From the NCBI GenBank assembly GCA_947497675.1, contig CANMHY010000060.1:1-5772 (forward strand): DNA of 5,772 nt. Reading direction: 5' to 3'. Under the pieces are notes generated by a model. It made no database searches, was not told the origin of the DNA, and saw only the letters and a list, made by a program, of their open reading frames with translations. Within the stretch, counting starts at the first letter, position 1. Every line of letters begins with the position of its first letter. Positions 1 to 5,772 of the stretch are shown piece after piece. Source of the stretch: Alphaproteobacteria bacterium. GTDB lineage: Bacteria; Pseudomonadota; Alphaproteobacteria; 16-39-46. Made by a program: the position numbers and the translations under genes.

Positions 1-1
1 A

Positions 2-805
2 AATGTGCGAGGAGATGACGTTTTCGTTCTTCAATCCACTTCCTTTCCAGCCAATGATAACCTCATGGAACTTCTTGTCACGATGGACGCGCTGAAACGC
101 GGATCAGCCCGGCGTATAACTGCCGTAATCCCTTATTTTGGGTATGCCCGCCAAGATCGCAAAACAGGACCAAGAACCCCGATCTCTGCAAAGCTTGTTG
201 CAAATCTCATCACTGTCTCAGGAGCAAGCAGAGTTCTAACACTTGACCTTCACGCAGGACAAATTCAAGGTTTTTTTGATATTCCCGTTGATAACTTAAC
301 ATCAGCACCTGTTTTCCAACAGGACATCCTTGCGCATTATCCCAATTCTAACATTACCATTGTCTCCCCAGATGTTGGCGGCGTGTATCGAGCACGCGTC
401 ATTGCAAAACGCATTAATGCAGAACTTGCCATTATTGATAAACGTCGTGAACGCGCTGGTGTTTCTGAAGTGATGAACATCATTGGAGATGTCAGAGGAC
501 GTCTCTGTATCCTTGTTGATGATATCGCCGACTCTGCTGGAACGTTGTGCAATGCTGCTGTTGCGTTAAAAGAAGCAGGGGCTTCAGATGTTCTTGCTTA
601 TTCTACCCATGGCGTGCTATCAGTAGGGGCAATTGAACGTATTGGAGCGTCGCCGCTTTCTTCTCTTGTTGTCACCGACAGCATTCAGCCTTGCGCAGAA
701 GTTCTTGCATGCTCTAAGGTTCGTGTATTGTCAGTCGCCCCTCTCATTGCGGAAGCAATTCATCGCATTAGCGAAGAGCGTTCTGTTTCAAGTTTATTTG
801 ATTAA
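2..805 (+). CDS. prs: Ribose-phosphate pyrophosphokinase (PRPP synthetase), 5'-truncated by the window
   Basis: This cytoplasmic enzyme transfers pyrophosphate from ATP to ribose 5-phosphate to make PRPP, the precursor for purines, pyrimidines, histidine, tryptophan and NAD. The reading frame is already open at base 2 (Asn, then the GTG at 5 read as internal Val of a conserved N-V-R-G stretch). About 45-50 N-terminal residues are therefore missing outside the window, and the GTG is not the true start. Counting from that Val, the ATP-binding [10 protein letters not shown] is at 44-53, the metal-binding [11 protein letters not shown] at 81-91, SPDVGG at 121-126, the catalytic-lysine segment DKRRER at 145-150 and the PRPP loop [11 protein letters not shown] at 171-181. 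The Ser-Ala-Gly form of that loop and the terminal VSSLFD resemble alphaproteobacterial Prs (recalled, not searched). The C-terminus is complete, ending in TAA. The next gene, rplY, starts 41 bases on with no terminator visible between, so co-transcription is possible. Confidence 0.96.
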   Translation, partial: NVRGDDVFVLQSTSFPANDNLMELLVTMDALKRGSARRITAVIPYFGYARQDRKTGPRTPISAKLVANLITVSGASRVLTLDLHAGQIQGFFDIPVDNLTSAPVFQQDILAHYPNSNITIVSPDVGGVYRARVIAKRINAELAIIDKRRERAGVSEVMNIIGDVRGRLCILVDDIADSAGTLCNAAVALKEAGASDVLAYSTHGVLSVGAIERIGASPLSSLVVTDSIQPCAEVLACSKVRVLSVAPLIAEAIHRISEERSVSSLFD

Positions 806-846
806 ATAAAATTTTTGATTTTAAGGAAAAGTAAGGAGATTCGAAA

Positions 847-1482
847 ATGGCGTCCGTGAAAACTCTCACCGTAGAAACCCGTTCCAAAGGAGGTACTGGT
901 CCCGCACGTACCACACGTCGCAGTGGATTAATCCCTGGAATTTTATATGGCACCGGTATTGATCCTCTTATGGTTGCAATTGATACCAAAACATTGAAGC
1001 TTGAACTTCAAGATCCTTACTATCATACAAAACTTTATGATTTAAAAGTAGGCTCTACCAATCATCGTGCTCTGATGAGAGCTGTTCAGCTCAATCCTGT
1101 CACAGACGCCCCTATTCATGTTGATTTTTTAAGAGTCGATCCGTCATCACGCATTACGGTTGATATTCTTCTAAAATTTGTGAACGACGACAAATCTCCT
1201 GGCATCAAGCGCGGTGGCGTTTTAAACATTGTCTATCACGATTTACAATTATCATGCCCAGTTGATTCAATTCCTGAACAAATCACAATTGACCTTTCCG
1301 GTCTTGAGGTTGGGCAAAGCATCCATTTAGAGGACATTATTCTTCCCTCTGGCGTCCAAGTTGTCCACTCCAATCGTGATTATACCCTTGCTACCATCGT
1401 TGCTCCTTCCGGTCTCAAGTCTGATTCTTCTGATACAACAGAAGAGAAAGAAGCCACTCCAAAGACAGAAGAGTCTAAATAA
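847..1482 (+). CDS. rplY: 50S ribosomal protein L25, long CTC/TL5 form
   Basis: This protein binds 5S rRNA in the central protuberance of the large ribosomal subunit; the long form is also known as general stress protein CTC. The 211-residue product has an N-terminal L25 domain (about 4-97) with GLIPGILYG at 27-35 and the conserved strand QLNPVTDAPIHVDFLRV at 81-97. A CTC-type C-terminal beta domain follows (about 100-187) with the signature SPGIKRGGVLN at 117-127. The tail from about 188 is polar and rich in Ser, Thr, Glu and Lys, probably disordered, as is common in bacterial CTC proteins. The start is well supported: AAGGAG at 833-838 sits 8 bases before the ATG. It lies between prs and pth, and the rplY-pth-ychF run that follows is a common alphaproteobacterial order. 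No missing residues or frameshift are apparent. Confidence 0.95.
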   Translation: MASVKTLTVETRSKGGTGPARTTRRSGLIPGILYGTGIDPLMVAIDTKTLKLELQDPYYHTKLYDLKVGSTNHRALMRAVQLNPVTDAPIHVDFLRVDPSSRITVDILLKFVNDDKSPGIKRGGVLNIVYHDLQLSCPVDSIPEQITIDLSGLEVGQSIHLEDIILPSGVQVVHSNRDYTLATIVAPSGLKSDSSDTTEEKEATPKTEESK

Positions 1483-1505
1483 TATTTAGTCTCATACATT
1501 CTTAA

Positions 1506-2147
1506 ATGGCGTTTTTTTTCTCAAAAAATAAGGGGCTTCCGCTTGAAACGGAACCCCCTTTTCTTCTTGTCGGACTTGGGAACCCAGGTCCTGAATATAC
1601 AGAAACACGCCATAATGTTGGATTTCAGGTTGTTGATACAATCTTGAAGGAAGGCCTCCCTGATTGTTCTTTTTCTGCGTTTAAAAAGAATTTTAAGGGA
1701 CTCTCTTCTGAAGGCACTTTTCAAAATCAAAAGATTTTTCTTCTCAAGCCGCTCACCTATATGAATCTTTCCGGAGACTCTGTTGGCGCTATGATGCGCT
1801 TTTATAAAGTTCTTCTCGATAATATCCTCGTCATCCATGACGATCTCGATCTCCCTTTGGGGAGCATACGCCTTAAAAAAGGAGGTGGAAATGGGGGACA
1901 TAACGGCCTTAAGAGCATTACGGAACACATTGGAAATGATTACTGGCGACTTAGAATTGGAATTGGACACCCTGGCGTCCGAGAACAGGTTACCCCTTAT
2001 GTTCTCAGCCCTTTTACAAAAAATGAAGCTATTCTTGTCTCTGCCTTATGCGATAGAATTTCTGAGTTTCTTCCCCTCTTTCTTGAGGGAAAAAAGGATA
2101 TTTTTCTTCAAACACTGCAAGAGTCTCTAAAACCCTATCAATCTTAA
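1506..2147 (+). CDS. pth: Peptidyl-tRNA hydrolase with an unusual N-terminal extension
   Basis: This enzyme cleaves the ester bond of peptidyl-tRNAs released from stalled ribosomes, recycling tRNA in the cytoplasm. The 213-residue protein carries the full bacterial Pth active site: N26 in GLGNPG, catalytic H36 in TRHN, N87 in KPLTYMNLSG, D112 in HDDLD, and H132/N133 in GGHNGL. These correspond to E. coli Asn10, His20, Asn68, Asp93, His113 and Asn114. The conserved domain begins near residue 19 (FLLVGLGNPG), where most family members have their start Met, so there are about 18 extra residues. The ATG at 1506 is the only usable start: an in-frame TAA lies directly before it (1503-1505), and no ATG, GTG or TTG occurs in frame between it and the domain. 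No Shine-Dalgarno sequence is visible upstream. The extension codons include a T8 run and a terminator-like hairpin, described separately. ychF follows after 17 bases. The function is secure; the N-terminus is less so. Confidence 0.94.
   Translation: MAFFFSKNKGLPLETEPPFLLVGLGNPGPEYTETRHNVGFQVVDTILKEGLPDCSFSAFKKNFKGLSSEGTFQNQKIFLLKPLTYMNLSGDSVGAMMRFYKVLLDNILVIHDDLDLPLGSIRLKKGGGNGGHNGLKSITEHIGNDYWRLRIGIGHPGVREQVTPYVLSPFTKNEAILVSALCDRISEFLPLFLEGKKDIFLQTLQESLKPYQS
1530..1562 (+). promoter_or_regulatory. Terminator- or attenuator-like hairpin inside the first codons of pth
   Basis: Bases 1530-1541 pair with 1549-1560 to form a 12-position stem with eleven Watson-Crick pairs (AAGGGG and TTCCG against CGGAA and CCCCTT). 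There is one central C-C mismatch, and the loop is the 7 bases CTTGAAA. An A6 run (1523-1528) precedes it, and TTTT-C-TT-C-TT follows the C-run on the + strand. On the - strand the hairpin is followed by TATTTTTT, so the form resembles a bidirectional intrinsic terminator. It lies 48 bases after the rplY stop but within codons 9-19 of the only possible pth reading frame. It could end rplY transcripts, attenuate pth and ychF, or simply be a fold in coding RNA. The pairing is directly visible; any regulatory role is inference. Confidence 0.5.
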
Positions 2148-2164
2148 AATTAAGGACATCACTC

Positions 2165-3271
2165 ATGGGATTTAAATGTGGCATCATTGGACTTCCCAAT
2201 GTTGGAAAATCAACTCTTTTTAATGCATTGACAGCAACAGCTGCGGCGGAAGCCGCCAACTATCCATTTTGCACCATCGAACCTAATGTTGGGCGTGTTG
2301 GTGTCCCCGACCCCCGTCTCTCTGAGCTTGCTCAAATTGCAAAATCTGCCGTCACGCTTCCAACTCAGCTTGAATTTGTAGATATTGCTGGACTTGTTAA
2401 AGGCGCAAGTAGAGGCGAAGGTCTTGGAAATAAATTTCTAGCCCACATCCGAGAAGTTGATTCCCTTGTTCATGTTGTAAGAGCCTTTGAAAACGATGAT
2501 ATTACCCATGTTGAGGGATCCATTGACCCCATTCGCGATATTGAAATCATTGAGACAGAGCTTATGCTTGCAGATCTTGAGAGTGTCGAACGCCGAATTC
2601 AAACCCTCGGGAAAAAAGCAAAAACAGCGGGGAAAGAAGGAGAAGAAGCAAAAGCTTCTCTTCATCTTTGTGAGCGCGTTCTCCCTCTTCTCCAAGCGGG
2701 AAAACCAGCGCGTCAACTCTCTCTCGCACCCGATGAAATAGATCTTTTTAAAAACTTAAATTTACTGACCAGTAAACCTGTTTTATTTGTTGCCAATGTC
2801 CAGGAACAAGATGCCCTCACAGGAAATGCTTTAACTCAAAAAATCTCCGATTATGCTCATAAAATGGGGGCACGCGCTGTCTTTATATCAGCCGCTATTG
2901 AAGCAGAGGTTTCTCAACTCGAAAAAGAAGACCAGGCTGCCTTCTTAGAGACTCTTGGGCTTCAGGAAACAGGTCTTTCTCAAGTAATTCGAGAAGGCTA
3001 CAATCTCTTAAACCTCCTCACTTTTTTTACAATTGGTCCCAAAGAAGCACGGGCCTGGACCGTAAGACGCGGGGCAAAAGCCCCTGAATCTGCTGGTGTT
3101 ATTCATACAGATTTTGAAAAAGGATTTATTTGCGCAGAGACAATTTCTTATGAAGACTACGTCACAGCGCAAGGAGAGTCCCAAGCAAAAGCTTCCGGAA
3201 AATTACGCCTCGAAGGCAAGGACTACCCCGTGCAAGATGGCGATGTTTTTCATTTTAGATTCAATGTTTGA
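2165..3271 (+). CDS. ychF: Ribosome-associated ATPase/GTPase YchF (OLA1 family)
   Basis: This Obg-family P-loop protein binds ribosomes and prefers ATP over GTP; it is linked to stress responses and translation. The 368-residue product is close to the usual length (E. coli about 363). The G1 loop GLPNVGKST is at 9-17, the switch region [14 protein letters not shown] at 32-45 and the G3 motif DIAG at 73-76, followed by a glycine-rich stretch. The G4 position is NVQE (211-214), matching the non-canonical NxxE of YchF rather than NKxD, which explains the relaxed nucleotide choice. A charged helical segment at about 130-175 corresponds to the family's coiled-coil arm. The C-terminal TGS domain (about 284-367) ends in the highly conserved [13 protein letters not shown]. 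The start is supported by AAGGA at 2152-2156, 8 bases before the ATG. It follows pth by 17 bases, probably as one transcript. Terminator-like hairpins begin 49 bases after its stop. Confidence 0.97.
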   Translation: MGFKCGIIGLPNVGKSTLFNALTATAAAEAANYPFCTIEPNVGRVGVPDPRLSELAQIAKSAVTLPTQLEFVDIAGLVKGASRGEGLGNKFLAHIREVDSLVHVVRAFENDDITHVEGSIDPIRDIEIIETELMLADLESVERRIQTLGKKAKTAGKEGEEAKASLHLCERVLPLLQAGKPARQLSLAPDEIDLFKNLNLLTSKPVLFVANVQEQDALTGNALTQKISDYAHKMGARAVFISAAIEAEVSQLEKEDQAAFLETLGLQETGLSQVIREGYNLLNLLTFFTIGPKEARAWTVRRGAKAPESAGVIHTDFEKGFICAETISYEDYVTAQGESQAKASGKLRLEGKDYPVQDGDVFHFRFNV

Positions 3272-3320
3272 TATATCATAATAACAAATTGTTTTTTAAA
3301 GGTATTTTAACTTTATTTTT

Positions 3321-3369
3321 ATTCCGCTGAGTTTAACCGACATCATACTCAGCGGAATTTTTTATTTTT
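3321..3369 (+). terminator. Probable intrinsic terminator of ychF (hairpin 1)
   Basis: Bases 3321-3332 pair perfectly with 3347-3358, leaving a 14-base loop. A T-run from 3358 to 3363, one A and five more Ts follow immediately. The stem has six G-C pairs. The T-tract lies only on the + strand side, as needed to stop ychF transcripts; on the - strand no T-tract follows. The loop is longer than in most strong terminators, so efficiency is uncertain. Confidence 0.65.
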
Positions 3370-3376
3370 CTTGATT

Positions 3377-3425
3377 ATTCCGCTGAGTTTAAGTATTCTC
3401 ATACTCAGCGGAATCTTTTATTTTT
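3377..3425 (+). terminator. Second tandem terminator-like hairpin
   Basis: The stem is identical to hairpin 1: bases 3377-3388 pair with 3403-3414, again with a 14-base loop. It is followed by C, four Ts, one A and five Ts. It would back up hairpin 1 in blocking read-through from ychF toward the ATPase gene. If both work, the ATPase gene needs a promoter downstream of, or inside, this region. Confidence 0.55.
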
Positions 3426-3432
3426 CCAGATT

Positions 3433-3480
3433 ATTCCGCTGAGTTTAAGCTTGTCGATACGCAGCGGAATTAAAGAAAGG
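3433..3480 (+). promoter_or_regulatory. Third hairpin, abutting the ribosome binding site of the ATPase gene
   Basis: Bases 3433-3444 pair with 3459-3470 except for one A-G mismatch. Unlike the first two copies it has no T-tract: the next bases are TAAAGAAAGG, which hold the Shine-Dalgarno-like AAAGG (3476-3480), 8 bases before the ATG at 3489. A small inverted repeat, AAGAAA / TTTCTT (3473-3478 and 3481-3486), surrounds the AAAGG. In an mRNA covering this region the hairpin would end 5 bases before AAAGG, where it could affect translation start or RNA stability. The structure is visible; a regulatory role is inference. Confidence 0.4.
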
Positions 3481-3488
3481 TTTCTTAA

Positions 3489-4949
3489 ATGAGTACCATC
3501 ATTGGTCGAGAGTATGAAAAAAAACAACTCAAGAAAATATTTGACTCTCCTTCTGCAGAATTTGTCGCCGTGTATGGAAGGAGGCGCGTTGGAAAAACGT
3601 TTCTCATTCGAAATTTTTTTAAAAATCAACCCTGTCTCTTTTTTGACGTCACAGGAATTCAAAATGAACGCTCAGCTGCACAGATTCAAGTCTTTACAAA
3701 GTCCATAGAAGAAAGCTTTTTTCAGAATCAAGTCACCTTAAAAAGCCCAAAAAACTGGCGAAAAGCGTTTGAGCTTCTAACGTATGCAATGAAGAAAAAC
3801 AACCAAAAAATTGTTCTCTTTTTTGATGAACTTCCTTGGCTTGCCACCCAAAAATCATCTTTTCTTCCTTCTTTAAATTATTATTGGAACCACTATTGGT
3901 CCTCTATGCCTAATGTCAAATTAATTGTCTGCGGATCAGCAGCTTCCTGGATGATTGATCACATCATCAATAGCAAAGGAGGTCTTCATAATCGTGTGAC
4001 CCTAAAATTATCCTTAGAACCTTTCACACTTTCTGAGACAAAAGACTATCTTAAACATCTTAAATTTAAATATTTAGACATCCAAGTTTTAGAAATATAT
4101 ATGATTGTAGGGGGTATTCCTTATTATCTCAATTTTTTAGATCCAAAAAAATCTGTTCCTCAAAACATTGATGCACTTTTTTTCAATAAAAAAGGCCCTC
4201 TCCTCAATGAATTTAATATTCTCTATTCCTCTTTATTTGAGGATTCAGAAGCCTATGAGGAAATTATTCGAATCATTGCCAGCAAACGAAATGGTGTAAC
4301 GCGTCAATTCATTCTCTCTCAGGCTAAATTTTCATCCGAAGGAGGCACCTTTAATAAGCGCCTTCAAGCCCTCGAGGAATGTGGATTTATTACGAATTTT
4401 AAACTTTATGGAACCTTAAAAAAAGGAAAAAATTATCGTCTGATCGACGAATACTCTCTTTTTTATCTCTCTTGGGTTGAGCCGTCTCTCCCAACCTTAA
4501 AAAAATTAGACTCCCCTCATGGTTATTGGTTAGAAATATGTCAGTCTCCTGCATGGAAATCCTGGTCAGGCTATGCTTTTGAAGCAGTGACTTTTAAACA
4601 TATTATAAAGATTGAACAGGCCTTAAAAATACCGCCGAGTTCTCTTATCGGCTCCTGGAAATTTCTCCCCCCTCCCAAAAGCACTCAAGAAGGCGCTCAA
4701 ATCGATCTTCTTTTTGACAGACCCGATCAAACAATCACGTTGTGCGAAATCAAATATACCTCTAAACCCTACGCACTCACAAAATCAGAGGCCCAGGCAC
4801 TTCTTAAAAAATCAACCGTTTTTGAAAAACAAACAAACCCTCAAAAGCATCTAACATGGGCTCTTATCACGGTCGACAAACCCTCAGAAACGCTCTATTA
4901 TGACGATGTAATTATGGGAAACGTTTCTCTAAAAGATTTAATGAAATAA
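3489..4949 (+). CDS. P-loop ATPase with C-terminal PD-(D/E)XK-like domain (archaeal ATPase / DUF234 type)
   Basis: This 486-residue cytoplasmic protein belongs to the 'archaeal-type ATPase' group of AAA+/STAND-like NTPases, also found in many bacteria, often host-associated ones. The N-terminal MSTIIGREYEKKQL is typical of the family. Walker A is GRRRVGKT at 30-37 and Walker B is IVLFFDEL at 108-115 with D113/E114. A sensor-like LIVCGSAASWM is at 145-155 and the family motif GGIPYYL at 208-214. A winged-helix-like segment follows (about 255-305). The C-terminus matches the DUF234 nuclease-like fold: E365 in GYAFE, D406 in QIDLLF and E420-I-K422, an E...D...ExK pattern. The substrate is unknown; roles in mobile elements, defence or toxin-type functions have been suggested for the family, but none can be assigned here. 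The gene looks more A/T-rich than its upstream neighbours, suggesting acquisition. The AAAGG ribosome site is 8 bases before the ATG. The SPFH gene starts 18 bases downstream. Confidence 0.9.
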   Translation: MSTIIGREYEKKQLKKIFDSPSAEFVAVYGRRRVGKTFLIRNFFKNQPCLFFDVTGIQNERSAAQIQVFTKSIEESFFQNQVTLKSPKNWRKAFELLTYAMKKNNQKIVLFFDELPWLATQKSSFLPSLNYYWNHYWSSMPNVKLIVCGSAASWMIDHIINSKGGLHNRVTLKLSLEPFTLSETKDYLKHLKFKYLDIQVLEIYMIVGGIPYYLNFLDPKKSVPQNIDALFFNKKGPLLNEFNILYSSLFEDSEAYEEIIRIIASKRNGVTRQFILSQAKFSSEGGTFNKRLQALEECGFITNFKLYGTLKKGKNYRLIDEYSLFYLSWVEPSLPTLKKLDSPHGYWLEICQSPAWKSWSGYAFEAVTFKHIIKIEQALKIPPSSLIGSWKFLPPPKSTQEGAQIDLLFDRPDQTITLCEIKYTSKPYALTKSEAQALLKKSTVFEKQTNPQKHLTWALITVDKPSETLYYDDVIMGNVSLKDLMK

Positions 4950-4967
4950 CTGTAGGAGAGTCTCTTT

Positions 4968-5672
4968 ATGGAACTGTTATCGTGGGCTTTTTTGTATGGT
5001 GCAGGTTTTTTTGGCCTGTTTATTTTATTTCTTATGTTGGGGGGTGTTTTTACCGTCACAGAACAAACCATCGCTATTATTGAAGTTTTTGGAAAATTTT
5101 ATGCCACAAAAACCGCTGGCATACGCTTAAAATTTCCTTTTCCCATTGCGACAATTGCGGGACGCATTAATTTACGTCTTCAGGAACTAACAGCACAGGT
5201 AGAGGTCAAAACCATTGATAATGTCTTTGTGGTCATTCCTGTTTCATTACAATTTCGAATTATTCCAGACAGAGCACGCGATGCGTTTTATGCACTCGAC
5301 AATCCTGAGCATCAAATTCAAAGCTTCGTTCTGAATGTCATTCGAACAGCAGCGTCAGGCATGACGTTAGAGCATCTTTATACAGAGAAATCCAAAATTG
5401 CTGAAGAGGTCTCGACAGAATTAAAAGACAGGCTTGCCAGTTTTGGATACACCGTCGAGGCAGTCCTCGTTGATCAACCGGCCCCTCCCCAAGAAGTTCA
5501 AGATGCTTTTAACCGTGTTATTGCAGCAGAACGTGCAAAAGAAGCAGCCTCCTTGGATGGCGCCTCAACCCGCATTCGTATTATTGCAGAAGCCGATGCT
5601 GAAAAAGAAGATAAAGCAACATCCTTTCTGTACTTTCAATTTTTTTCCCCACTGTTAAAAAGAAATTTCTAA
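4968..5672 (+). CDS. SPFH/stomatin-like membrane protein, C-terminally truncated
   Basis: This is a stomatin/prohibitin-like (Band 7) protein; the family forms oligomeric scaffolds on the inner membrane, often affecting proteases or membrane organisation. A single hydrophobic segment at about 5-30 would anchor it. The SPFH domain follows: VTEQTIAIIEVFGKF at 29-43, a GRINLRLQEL stretch at 65-74, VEVKTIDNVFVVIPVSLQFRI at 78-98 and DAFYALDNPEHQIQ at 105-118. The start of the helical region, DAFNRVIAAERAKEAAS (179-195), is also clear. Family-like sequence stops near K216. The last 18 residues (AT, then SFLYFQFFSPLLKRNF) do not resemble the expected Ala/Glu-rich helix, and members are usually around 300 residues, so about 70-90 residues seem lost. 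Neither other + frame restores them, which suggests a deletion or junction rather than a simple frameshift. AGGAG at 4954-4958 lies 9 bases before the ATG. The 18-base gap to the ATPase gene suggests co-transcription. It may be a degraded gene. Confidence 0.82.
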   Translation: MELLSWAFLYGAGFFGLFILFLMLGGVFTVTEQTIAIIEVFGKFYATKTAGIRLKFPFPIATIAGRINLRLQELTAQVEVKTIDNVFVVIPVSLQFRIIPDRARDAFYALDNPEHQIQSFVLNVIRTAASGMTLEHLYTEKSKIAEEVSTELKDRLASFGYTVEAVLVDQPAPPQEVQDAFNRVIAAERAKEAASLDGASTRIRIIAEADAEKEDKATSFLYFQFFSPLLKRNF

Positions 5673-5772
5673 AAAATAAGAAATCTAAAAGATTTTCTTT
5701 TCTAAAAATCTATTTCTTTTTTCAAATCGAATTTTTGACAGAAAAAGACTCTTTTTTTCTGGAAAAAATGCA
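5673..5772. other. A/T-rich non-coding tail with weak inverted repeats
   Basis: No gene is evident. An almost entirely A/T hairpin (5678-5686 with 5690-5699, one bulged T) followed by Ts could weakly terminate the SPFH transcript. A second inverted repeat, CAGAAAAA / TTTTTCTG (5739-5746 and 5754-5761), lies near the window end. A perfect TTGACA (5735-5740) occurs, but nothing like TATAAT sits 16-18 bases beyond it. The ATG at 5768 could begin another gene, but only one further base pair of codon sequence is visible, so this cannot be judged. Confidence 0.5.

Larger units (their letters stand above)
3321..3470. repeat. Three-copy tandem array of palindromic 38-base elements, 56-base period
   Basis: Copies lie at 3321-3358, 3377-3414 and 3433-3470, each 38 bases long and exactly 56 bases apart. 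Each follows the plan ATTCCGCTGAGTTTAA, 8 variable bases, then ATACTCAGCGGAAT. The variable centres are CCGACATC, GTATTCTC and GCTTGTCG, with little resemblance to one another. The 18-base spacers are similar to each other (TTTTTATTTTTCTTGATT and CTTTTATTTTTCCAGATT). The arms form a perfect 12-base-pair stem in copies 1 and 2. Copy 3 has one change in its right arm (ACGCAGCGGAAT), giving an A-G mismatch. The regular period shows that the unit was duplicated together with its spacer, while the loop centres have diverged. The family of this repeat is not recognised. Confidence 0.93.
3272..3488. other. 217-base intergenic region between ychF and the ATPase gene
   Basis: There is no gene here. 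The first 49 bases are A/T-rich, including an ATATATCATAATAAC stretch just after the ychF stop, with no convincing promoter. Bases 3321-3470 hold three tandem stem-loops. The final 18 bases contain the ribosome binding site of the ATPase gene: AAAGG at 3476-3480, 8 bases before its ATG. This is the longest non-coding stretch in the window and separates the housekeeping block from the accessory-looking genes. Confidence 0.9.

Noticed and set aside
5..7. GTG at base 5 as the prs start codon.
   Set aside because: It encodes the internal Val of the conserved N-V-R-G segment; the preceding AAT codon is in frame and matches the family, so the true start is upstream of the window.
171..181. Ala in place of Gly in the Prs PRPP loop (residues 171-181, DSAGT) as a possible defect.
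   Set aside because: As I recall, the Ser-Ala-Gly-Thr variant is common in some alphaproteobacterial Prs proteins, so it is probably normal and not a loss of function. The residue range is in the protein, not bases.
1521..1970. A 149-codon reading frame on the - strand across pth.
   Set aside because: It lies opposite a clear pth gene, has no recognisable motif and is a shadow of its codon use.
1837..2130. A 97-codon + frame inside pth, with an internal ATG at 1891 preceded by a perfect GGAGGT at 1881-1886.
   Set aside because: The GGAGG comes from the codons of the conserved Lys-Gly-Gly-Gly-Asn-Gly-Gly-His motif of Pth; the overlapping product has no recognisable domain and pth itself is clearly the real gene.
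3321..3470. CRISPR array.
   Set aside because: The repeated units are long palindromes, the variable parts are only 8 bases, there are just three copies and no cas gene is present.
5735..5763. Promoter with a perfect TTGACA -35 box near the window end.
   Set aside because: No TATAAT-like hexamer lies 16-18 bases downstream (the 17-base position reads TCTGGA), and such a match is weak evidence in A/T-rich DNA.

Overview
All genes in this window lie on the + strand. The proteins read as those of a low-GC alphaproteobacterium. The Prs fragment has the alphaproteobacterial wording of its PRPP loop ([15 protein letters not shown]), a TDSIQP segment and a VSSLFD end. The order L25 (long CTC form), peptidyl-tRNA hydrolase, YchF is a familiar alphaproteobacterial arrangement. 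The A/T-rich coding sequence suggests a host-associated or reduced lineage, for example Holosporales-like; that placement is inference.

Positions 2-3271 are a compact housekeeping block: the 3' five-sixths of prs (cut by the window edge), rplY/ctc, pth and ychF, with gaps of 41, 23 and 17 bases. It covers PRPP supply, a 5S-rRNA-binding ribosomal protein, recycling of stalled peptidyl-tRNA and a ribosome-associated ATPase, so most of it serves translation. The odd spot is the start of pth. Its only possible ATG has no Shine-Dalgarno sequence, and the first 19 codons, which precede the conserved domain, contain a strong hairpin flanked by an A-tract and a T-tract, shaped like an intrinsic terminator or attenuator.

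Positions 3272-3488 are a 217-base gap with the most striking DNA structure in the window. Three tandem 38-base stem-loops recur at exactly 56-base intervals. Their arms are almost invariant (ATTCCGCTGAGT / ACTCAGCGGAAT) and each has a different 8-base loop centre. The first two are followed by T-tracts and would work as + strand terminators after ychF. The third has no T-tract and abuts the ribosome binding site of the next gene.

Positions 3489-5672 look like an accessory pair. The first gene encodes a 486-residue P-loop ATPase of the 'archaeal ATPase/DUF234' type, with a winged-helix middle and a PD-(D/E)XK nuclease-like C-terminus. The second, 18 bases downstream, encodes a membrane-anchored SPFH/stomatin-like protein that loses family similarity near residue 217 and ends early. 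The last 100 bases are A/T-rich, with weak inverted repeats and no complete gene.

I did not find a demonstrably new system. The best candidates for follow-up are the 56-base hairpin array with variable loops, its link to the ATPase-nuclease gene, and the hairpin inside the pth start.
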